Shown: one piece after another, positions 1 through 5,255 of the stretch
How positions within the stretch are numbered: the first letter of the stretch is position 1
How the letters are laid out: each line of letters starts with the position of its first letter
Source: Flavobacteriaceae bacterium
GTDB lineage: Bacteria > Bacteroidota > Bacteroidia > Flavobacteriales > Flavobacteriaceae
Direction of reading: 5' to 3'
NCBI GenBank assembly: GCA_016763715.1
Contig: JAESTG010000243.1
Span: 1-5,255 of the forward strand
DNA length: 5,255 nt
Position numbers and translations under genes: made by a program
Notes under the pieces: generated by a model
What the model was told of the DNA's origin: nothing
What the model saw: only the letters and a program-made list of their open reading frames with translations
Database searches by the model: none

Positions 1-601
1 CATTGGCAATGCCATCGAATTTAATTTTCTTAACTAACTCTTTATTTAAAGCACCTTCAAACCCTTGGTTATAGACTGAAGTAACAATTTTGCTGTTTTC
101 AAACAACGGTTCATTACTATAATAGGTCTTTAAATAGAGTGGTAAAAAGGAAGCTAACCATCCATGAACATGAATAATATCTGGAGACCAATTAAGTTTT
201 TTCACCGTTTCAATAACTCCTTTAGCAAAGAAAATGGCTCTTTCATCATTATCATCAAATAAATTTCCATTCTCATCGGCATAAGTAGCCTTACGTTTAA
301 AATAGTCTTCATTATCAATAAAATAAACTTGCATTCTTTCCTTCGGAATAGAGGCTACCTTTATAATAAGAGGCATGTCTAAGTCATTAATAACCAAGTT
401 CATTCCTGACAGCCTAATGACTTCATGAAGCTGATGACGACGTTCATTAATATTCCCATAACGTGGCATAAAAATGCGTATTTGACCTCCATTAGCATTG
501 ACCATCCTAGGGGCTTCAAACGACATGGAAGAAATCTCCGTATCTGGCAGGTAAGGAATTACCTCTGAAGACACATACAAGATTCTTTTATCTTTCATCA
601 T
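1..601 (-). CDS. Glycogen/starch synthase-like GT5 glycosyltransferase, N-terminal part (partial at left edge)
   Basis: This frame is open from an ATG at 601-599 (a second ATG follows at 598-596) to the left edge, giving 200 codons. The start reads MMKDKRILYVSSEVIPYLPD. The LYVSSEV strand and the later H-V-H-G-W (residues 144-148), followed by a PLYL helix, match the N-terminal Rossmann domain of GT5 glycogen synthases (canonical H-x-H-D-W). These enzymes transfer glucose from ADP- or UDP-glucose to alpha-1,4-glucan. The K-T-G-G-L sugar-nucleotide loop that normally follows SSEV-P is absent: the residues there read PDTEISSMSF. I recall flavobacterial homologues as short proteins of about 270 residues lacking the second GT1 lobe; if so, roughly 70 residues lie outside the window. 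True glycogen synthesis is therefore not assured. It is divergent from panC. Either Met could be the start; homologues often begin at the second. Confidence 0.85.
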   Translation of the reverse strand, partial: MMKDKRILYVSSEVIPYLPDTEISSMSFEAPRMVNANGGQIRIFMPRYGNINERRHQLHEVIRLSGMNLVINDLDMPLIIKVASIPKERMQVYFIDNEDYFKRKATYADENGNLFDDNDERAIFFAKGVIETVKKLNWSPDIIHVHGWLASFLPLYLKTYYSNEPLFENSKIVTSVYNQGFEGALNKELVKKIKFDGIAN

Positions 602-724
602 AAACATTTATTTTTCAAAACGAGAGCTGAATCACCAAGAACAATTTCTAACTTTTCAGGCAGAAAAAACCACCTAAACTCGTTTCATAGATTCTATAAT
701 TTACTGGCTTGCTATTAAAGGATG

Positions 725-732
725 CAAAATTA
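725..732 (-). promoter_or_regulatory. Candidate -7 promoter element for the glycogen synthase-like gene
   Basis: On the minus strand this reads TAATTTTG, an exact match to the Bacteroidota -7 consensus TAnnTTTG. No good -33 TTG lies at the expected distance upstream. Transcription from here would give a leader of roughly 115-120 nt before the ATG at 601. The motif is short and AT-rich, so the call rests on its position and on the mirrored element for panC. Confidence 0.4.
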
Positions 733-758
733 CGAAAATTTATGCAGATTGCGCTTAA

Positions 759-1634
<876 letters not shown>

Positions 1635-1699
1635 ATTCTTCCCATGAATGGATATATTAGGCAGTTAGCGATATAGAACAAAACCAACACTTTGTACTT

Positions 1700-1717
1700 T
1701 ACAATTCATACAATTCA
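1700..1717 (+). repeat. Perfect 9-bp tandem duplication (TACAATTCA twice) in the panD promoter spacer
   Basis: TACAATTCA occurs at 1700-1708 and immediately again at 1709-1717. It lies between a TTTG at 1691-1694 and the -7 element at 1720-1727, so its copy number sets their spacing. It is too short to indicate a mobile element. Confidence 0.7.
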
Positions 1718-1719
1718 AT

Positions 1720-1727
1720 TATCTTTG
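1720..1727 (+). promoter_or_regulatory. Candidate -7 promoter element for panD
   Basis: TATCTTTG matches TAnnTTTG exactly and ends 4 nt before the panD ATG at 1732. The nearest TTG upstream (1692-1694, within TTTG) is 25 bp away, longer than the roughly 17-23 bp usually quoted. If used, transcription would start at or within a few bases of the start codon, giving a leaderless or nearly leaderless mRNA. It would let panD and the downstream gene be expressed independently of panC. Confidence 0.5.
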
Positions 1728-1731
1728 TATC

Positions 1732-2082
1732 ATGCAAATTCATGTAGTAAAATCCAAAATCCACAGAGTAAAGGTCACAGGAGCTGATCTTAATTACATA
1801 GGTAGCATCACTATAGATGAAGATCTTTTGGATGCTGCAAATATTGTGGAAGGGGAGAAAGTTCAAATTGTAAACAACAATAACGGAGAACGCCTTGAAA
1901 CCTACGCTATTCCAGGCCCCCGTAATAGTGGGGAAATCACTTTAAATGGAGCGGCAGCCAGAAAGGTAGCTCCTGGCGATATTCTAATTCTAATTACCTA
2001 CGCTATCATGAGCGTGGAAGAAGCCAGAAATTTTAAACCTGCATTGGTATTTCCAAACGAAGAAAACAATTTGCTAACCTAG
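1732..2082 (+). CDS. panD: Aspartate 1-decarboxylase (pyruvoyl enzyme)
   Basis: PanD decarboxylates L-aspartate to beta-alanine, the substrate of PanC in pantothenate and CoA synthesis. At 116 residues it has the usual full length. It keeps the self-cleavage site Gly24-Ser25 (Y-I-G-S), whose Ser becomes the pyruvoyl cofactor after autocatalytic cleavage into beta and alpha chains. Other residues known from the E. coli enzyme fall at the same numbers: Lys9, His11, Tyr22, Arg54, Thr57, Tyr58 and Asn72 within LNGAAAR. The gene is intact. It lies 97 bp after panC with its own probable promoter and ends one base before the flippase-like gene. No PanZ/PanM-type maturation factor is visible nearby. 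The ATG at 1732 is clear; no Shine-Dalgarno sequence is present. Confidence 0.97.
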   Translation: MQIHVVKSKIHRVKVTGADLNYIGSITIDEDLLDAANIVEGEKVQIVNNNNGERLETYAIPGPRNSGEITLNGAAARKVAPGDILILITYAIMSVEEARNFKPALVFPNEENNLLT

Positions 2083-2083
2083 T

Positions 2084-3049
2084 TTGAATAAGTCACTATC
2101 AAAGTTTTTACAAATTGCACTTCCTATAGCCTTGGGGGTATTCCTGATGTGGTATGTATACTCGCAATACACCCCTGAGCAAAGAGATCAAGTTTTTTCT
2201 CATTTTAAAAATGCAAATTATAGTGTTGTGATTATTGCAGTATTAATGAGTGCTCTCAGTCATTTGATAAGAGCTTATCGATGGAGTTTTATGCTCACTC
2301 CACTTGGGTATCGACCTCAATTAGCCAACAATTTCATGGCCGTATCTGTATCTTATTTAATGAATCTTTTTATTCCGAAGAGTGGTGAAATATCACGAGC
2401 GGCTGTACTCAACAAATATGAAAAAGTTCCCTTTGAGAAAGGCTTTGGAACTATAATTTCTGAGCGAATCGTCGATCTTATTTTTCTATTACTCTTTACC
2501 CTAATCGCCTTATTCCTTAAATTTGACTTACTGTATGAATACCTCACCGAGGTTGTACCCATTAAAAAAATTGGACTAGCATTTGGGGTTTTAATAATCT
2601 TATTTGTCTTGTTTTTGTTATTTCTGAAATACTCTAAAGGCGCATTCAGCACAAAAATAAAAAGTCTATTTACAGGACTCAAATCTGGAATTTTCAGTAT
2701 TCTTAAAATGGAAAAAAAAGGACTATTCATCCTTTGCAGCTTGTTCATATGGCTACTTTACATTAGCTCTTTTTATGTGTCAACCTTCGCATTGGAAGAG
2801 ACTACTGGAATAGATCTTGGCGTAGTCATTATTACCTTCGTTGTTGGCAGCTTCACCTTTGCATTCACCAATAGTGGTTTTGGATACTATCAATTAGCCA
2901 TTGCGGGCATATTAATGGTCTTTGGTGTCCCAGAAACTGTTGGCACTGCCTTGGGATGGATTGTTTGGGCTTCTAATATCGTTTATATCCTCATTTCAGG
3001 AGGACTCTCTTTTATTTTACTCCCTATTTATAATAGAAAAAGGCTGTGA
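2084..3049 (+). CDS. Flippase-like / lysylphosphatidylglycerol synthase TM-domain integral membrane protein
   Basis: This 321-residue protein is mostly hydrophobic, with membrane segments near residues 8-26, 46-62, 84-97, 127-145, 160-183, 212-232, 242-265 and 268-310. Motifs typical of the YbhN/AglD/MprF-N family (PF03706) are present: an R-A-Y-R-W segment after the second helix (63-67), P-K-S-G-E-I-S-R (98-105), G-F-G-T (120-123) and S-E-R-I-V-D (126-131). MprF's homologous domain flips aminoacylated phospholipid, but there is no synthase domain here, so substrate and role are unknown. The start is TTG at 2084, one base after the panD stop; the first in-frame ATG would delete most of the first helix, so TTG is preferred. 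Translational coupling with panD is likely. A membership link to pantothenate synthesis is by position only. Confidence 0.85.
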   Translation: MNKSLSKFLQIALPIALGVFLMWYVYSQYTPEQRDQVFSHFKNANYSVVIIAVLMSALSHLIRAYRWSFMLTPLGYRPQLANNFMAVSVSYLMNLFIPKSGEISRAAVLNKYEKVPFEKGFGTIISERIVDLIFLLLFTLIALFLKFDLLYEYLTEVVPIKKIGLAFGVLIILFVLFLLFLKYSKGAFSTKIKSLFTGLKSGIFSILKMEKKGLFILCSLFIWLLYISSFYVSTFALEETTGIDLGVVIITFVVGSFTFAFTNSGFGYYQLAIAGILMVFGVPETVGTALGWIVWASNIVYILISGGLSFILLPIYNRKRL

Positions 3050-3055
3050 AATTTG

Positions 3056-3073
3056 ATAACTAATGGTTATTTT
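3056..3073 (+). terminator. Weak hairpin with T-run after the flippase-like gene (tentative)
   Basis: ATAAC (3056-3060) pairs with GTTAT (3066-3070) around a 5-nt loop and runs into TTTT (3070-3073), 7 nt after the TGA. The stem is short and AT-rich, so it would be a weak intrinsic terminator at best. Confidence 0.2.
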
Positions 3074-3121
3074 CCCTTAAAGCTTAGAAGCTGATAAGAG
3101 CTTATTTCAACCAAAATTCTC

Positions 3122-3136
3122 TACTAAAAATTAGTA
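3122..3136. repeat. Small perfect inverted repeat upstream of the esterase-like gene
   Basis: TACTAA and TTAGTA are exact reverse complements around AAA. The repeat lies 25 bp before the ATG at 3162, just upstream of TAAATTTT (3147-3154), which is one base off the TAnnTTTG -7 consensus. It could be an operator or chance in AT-rich DNA. Confidence 0.3.
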
Positions 3137-3161
3137 TATTACCACATAAATTTTTCACTCT

Positions 3162-4315
3162 ATGAAAAGAATCCTACTTACCGCTGCTTACTTACTTTTC
3201 TTTATTACTGGTTTCGCCCAATCCAAAATAATTTATGAAGAATTCTCATCCATAAAATTAGGAGAAACACGACAATTAAAAATTCAACTTCCAAGAGATT
3301 ATAAAGAAAACGTAGATAAAGTTTATCCTATAATTTTGGTTTTAGATGCCAACTATTTATTTGAACCAGTTGCTGGAAATGTAGATTACTTTGCGTATTG
3401 GGAAGACATGCCCGAATCCATCGTAGTTGGAATTATGCAAGGTGATGCCCGTTATGAGGATTGTGATTATGACAACACCAATTTTATGCCGGCTGACAAA
3501 GGTGCTGATTTTTTCGAATTCATAGGTTTAGAGCTACTCCCATATTTAGATAGCAGTTTTCGTACAGCAAAGTTTACCATAGCCGTAGGTCATGATTTCA
3601 CAGCCAACTTTATAAACTATTATCTCTTTAAAGACCCCCCGCTATTTAATGGGTATATATGCCTAAGCCCAGATTTAGCCCCAATGATGGATGAAAGACT
3701 TCCACAGCGTATCCCTAGTATTTCCTCTAAGATTTCTATTACTTAGCCACAGGAACGGATGACATAAAAGACCTAATGGAAATTAGCATTGGACTTGATA
3801 AATCTCTTAGCCCTCTAAAGACAGATACCTTTGCATATAATTTTGATAATTTCGAAGGAGCGACACATTACTCTTTAGTTGCGCGAGCTATTCCCTCAGC
3901 TATGGAAAAGATATTTTCAGTCTATCGTCCAATTTCTAAACAAGAATATACCGATGTTTTATTGAAAATGGAAACACCTATAGATTTGTACTTGAAGGAC
4001 AAATATAAAACCATTGAAGATCTTTTTGGGCTCACCAACCCTATCCGCGTAAACGATTTCCTTGCTACCTCCAAAGCTTGTGAAAAAACGAAACAATGGG
4101 AGTCTTTAAGAGCTATTGCTACTTTAGCCAAAAAACAATACCCCGACACAGTTTTAGGCGATTACTATTTAGCACGCTACTATGAAGAAATAGGAGAGCC
4201 AAAAAAAGCGATGCGAACCTTTCAGGGTGCATACGATAAGGAAGAAGTAGACTTTATAACAACCGACTTGATGCTGGACAAAGCCGATAAAATTAAAGAA
4301 GATTTCGGATACTAA
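3162..4315 (+). pseudogene. Secreted esterase-like alpha/beta-hydrolase with TPR-like tail, frameshifted near 3733-3735
   Basis: The start codes for a signal peptide (M-K-R, then hydrophobic residues to about 18, cleavage after GFA at 19), so the product is exported. Residues 20-250 resemble the esterase D-like family (PF00756): a PIILVLDANYLF strand-loop (56-67), an SIVVGI strand (86-91), the nucleophile elbow G-H-D-F-T (143-147) and, after the lesion, LATGTDD (195-201, possible acid) and GATHYS with a candidate catalytic His236. The usual Ser nucleophile is Asp145. Residues of roughly 310-370 form a TPR-like helical pair. The frame from 3162 ends at TAG 3744-3746; adding one T to the T-run at 3733-3735 restores S-S-K-I-F-Y-Y-L-A-T-G and a 384-residue protein to TAA at 4313. 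Unrepaired, a 194-residue product would lack the acid, the His and the tail. The substrate is unknown, and the protein may be non-catalytic. Confidence 0.8.
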
Positions 4316-4963
4316 TTATAGTGTAGACAGAAACTCTCTATTTTCGATGGCCCAAGTCATCAATATATCTCTACCTGAAGGGAGCATTAATTTGGAAATA
4401 ACATTCGCTCGATGTTTTTGTACAGTTCGATACGATATATTTAATATCTCCCCTATTTCTTTGGATGTTTTTACCTTCGATATTAATTGTACTATTTTCC
4501 TTTCTGAAGGAGAAAGAAATTGAATTCGTTCTAATAACGGTGAAATTTCCTTTTGAAAAACTTCGTTAAAACTTCGACTAAAATATTGACCCCCAGCCGC
4601 AACAGCCAGAATACAGGCTTCAATTTCATCAAAAGGTTCATCCTTTAATAAGTATCCTGAAATATTCAAATCTCTAGCCTTTTGTATAAAGGCCTTCTCC
4701 CGATGCGAAGTGAGAATAATAAACTTGGTTTTGCAGTTATAGTCGGAACATTTTTTAATAACCTCAAAACCCGATAATTCTGGCATTTCAATATCTAAAA
4801 TAGCTATCACGGGACAGTGCTTCAAAATGATATCTACCGCATCCAAACCATTCAAAGCTGACTCTAGAATAGGGTAACGCTCTTTAGTCAAAACATCACT
4901 GAGCCCCTTTAAAAGCATAGGATGATCGTCGGCTATAACAATGGTTATTTCTTCTTTTATCAA
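4316..4963 (-). CDS. NarL/FixJ-type response regulator (receiver plus LuxR HTH)
   Basis: This intact 215-residue two-domain regulator accepts phosphate from a sensor kinase and binds DNA. The receiver spans about residues 6-122, with the acidic pair Asp12-Asp13, phospho-acceptor Asp57 (in LDIEMP), Thr85 and Lys107 all present. The LuxR-type HTH spans about 148-210, with LSPSERKIVQLI, the T-S-K-E-I motif and the recognition helix R-T-V-Q-K-H-R followed by N-V-I-S-K-L. The start is TTG at 4963-4961, which overlaps the kinase stop as TTGA; the next in-frame ATG (residue 16) would remove the acidic pocket. The overlap implies translational coupling with the kinase. Its stop directly abuts the convergent esterase stop. 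Target genes cannot be inferred here. Confidence 0.93.
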   Translation of the reverse strand: MIKEEITIVIADDHPMLLKGLSDVLTKERYPILESALNGLDAVDIILKHCPVIAILDIEMPELSGFEVIKKCSDYNCKTKFIILTSHREKAFIQKARDLNISGYLLKDEPFDEIEACILAVAAGGQYFSRSFNEVFQKEISPLLERIQFLSPSERKIVQLISKVKTSKEIGEILNISYRTVQKHRANVISKLMLPSGRDILMTWAIENREFLSTL

Positions 4964-5255
4964 ATTGTGGGAATTTCTGTTTGAATAATGGTTCCTTGCC
5001 CAGGGTTACTAATTATATTTACGGTTCCTTTTAAAATTCGAATGCGTTCAGCAATGGTTTTGAGCCCTAAACTTTGTTTGCGCCTCGCTTCCATCAGGTC
5101 AAAACCTTTTCCGTTATCCTGTATTTTAACTACTATTTTTTGTGGCAATTTTTTAATTTCTATTTCTACGGAAGTGGCCTCAGAATGCTTTAAAATGTTG
5201 GTTACACTTTCTTGTATAATCTATAAAAATTTAAGCTCTCTTTTTCAGAAAAATA
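4960..5255 (-). pseudogene. NarL-type sensor histidine kinase, C-terminal ATPase domain (partial, one-base frameshift near 5220)
   Basis: This is the C-terminal end of a histidine kinase that enters from the right edge. The HATPase_c signatures are clear: N-box QESVTNILKHSEA (5214-5176), G1 box DNGKGFD (5118-5098), a G-L-K-T-I-A-E-R-I segment from 5067 and G-Q-G-T (5001-4990). The N-box form and the NarL-type partner point to the HisKA_3 kinase class. Reading back, the frame meets TAG at 5223-5221. The sequence beyond it, in another frame, encodes YFSEKESLNFYR, exactly what should precede IIQES; one missing base (an extra T between 5220 and 5221 on plus) joins the two. The kinase is therefore frameshifted, by mutation or by sequencing error. 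The sensor and His-phosphorylation regions are outside the window. It ends with TGA inside the regulator's TTG start. Confidence 0.85.

Noticed and set aside
602..720. Riboswitch in the long leader of the glycogen synthase-like gene
   Set aside because: No stable paired stems or conserved riboswitch core could be recognised by eye in this AT-rich stretch.
2353..2748. Minus-strand open frame of 131 codons inside the flippase-like gene
   Set aside because: Antisense to a conserved membrane protein; its composition (Lys, Asn, Ile, Ser rich) is what antisense of hydrophobic AT-rich code gives.
3079..3104. AAGCTT / GAGCTT repeats as a terminator or operator
   Set aside because: Pairing is only about 5 bp with several alternatives and no T-run follows; likely chance.
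3729..3746. Programmed ribosomal frameshift in the esterase-like gene
   Set aside because: There is no X-XXY-YYZ slippery heptamer, no clear downstream pseudoknot and no Shine-Dalgarno-like stimulator; a simple one-base loss fits better.
3922..4149. Minus-strand open frame of 75 codons inside the esterase-like gene
   Set aside because: Antisense to the conserved C-terminal part; no domain or start signal.

Overview
The window looks like AT-rich chromosomal DNA from a member of the Bacteroidota, most likely a Flavobacteriaceae relative. The protein sequences read like flavobacterial families, there are no convincing Shine-Dalgarno sequences, and three gene starts have a TAnnTTTG element (the -7 motif of Bacteroidota promoters) upstream. 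The gene order glycogen synthase-like (divergent) / panC / panD / flippase-like membrane protein / secreted esterase-like protein is, from memory, a familiar flavobacterial neighbourhood.

Layout. Positions 1-601 (minus) hold the N-terminal 200 codons of a GT5-type glycogen/starch synthase-like protein that runs off the left edge. Positions 602-788 are a divergent promoter region. The plus-strand block is panC (789-1634), panD (1732-2082), an 8-TM-class flippase-like protein (2084-3049) and a secreted alpha/beta-hydrolase-like protein with a C-terminal TPR-like tail (3162-4315). On the minus strand, abutting the esterase stop to stop, lie a NarL/LuxR-type response regulator (4316-4963) and, overlapping it by 4 nt, the C-terminal ATPase part of its histidine kinase (4960-5255, cut by the right edge).

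How the genes relate. PanC and PanD supply the two activities that make pantothenate from beta-alanine and pantoate: PanD decarboxylates aspartate to beta-alanine and PanC joins it to pantoate. The flippase-like gene starts one base after panD and is probably co-transcribed; its role is unknown. The kinase and regulator form a separate two-component module.

The main oddity is that three of the seven genes are broken by single-base lesions. panC has an in-frame TAA at codon 82, the esterase-like gene has lost one T near 3733-3735, and the kinase gene has lost one base near 5220. Everything downstream of each lesion still encodes well-conserved protein, so the lesions are either very recent or are sequencing/assembly errors. 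The other point of interest is the esterase-like protein's nucleophile elbow, which reads G-H-D-F-T, with Asp where the esterase Ser belongs. No CRISPR array, mobile element, tRNA or rRNA is visible, and I see no clear evidence of a new defence or mobile system.
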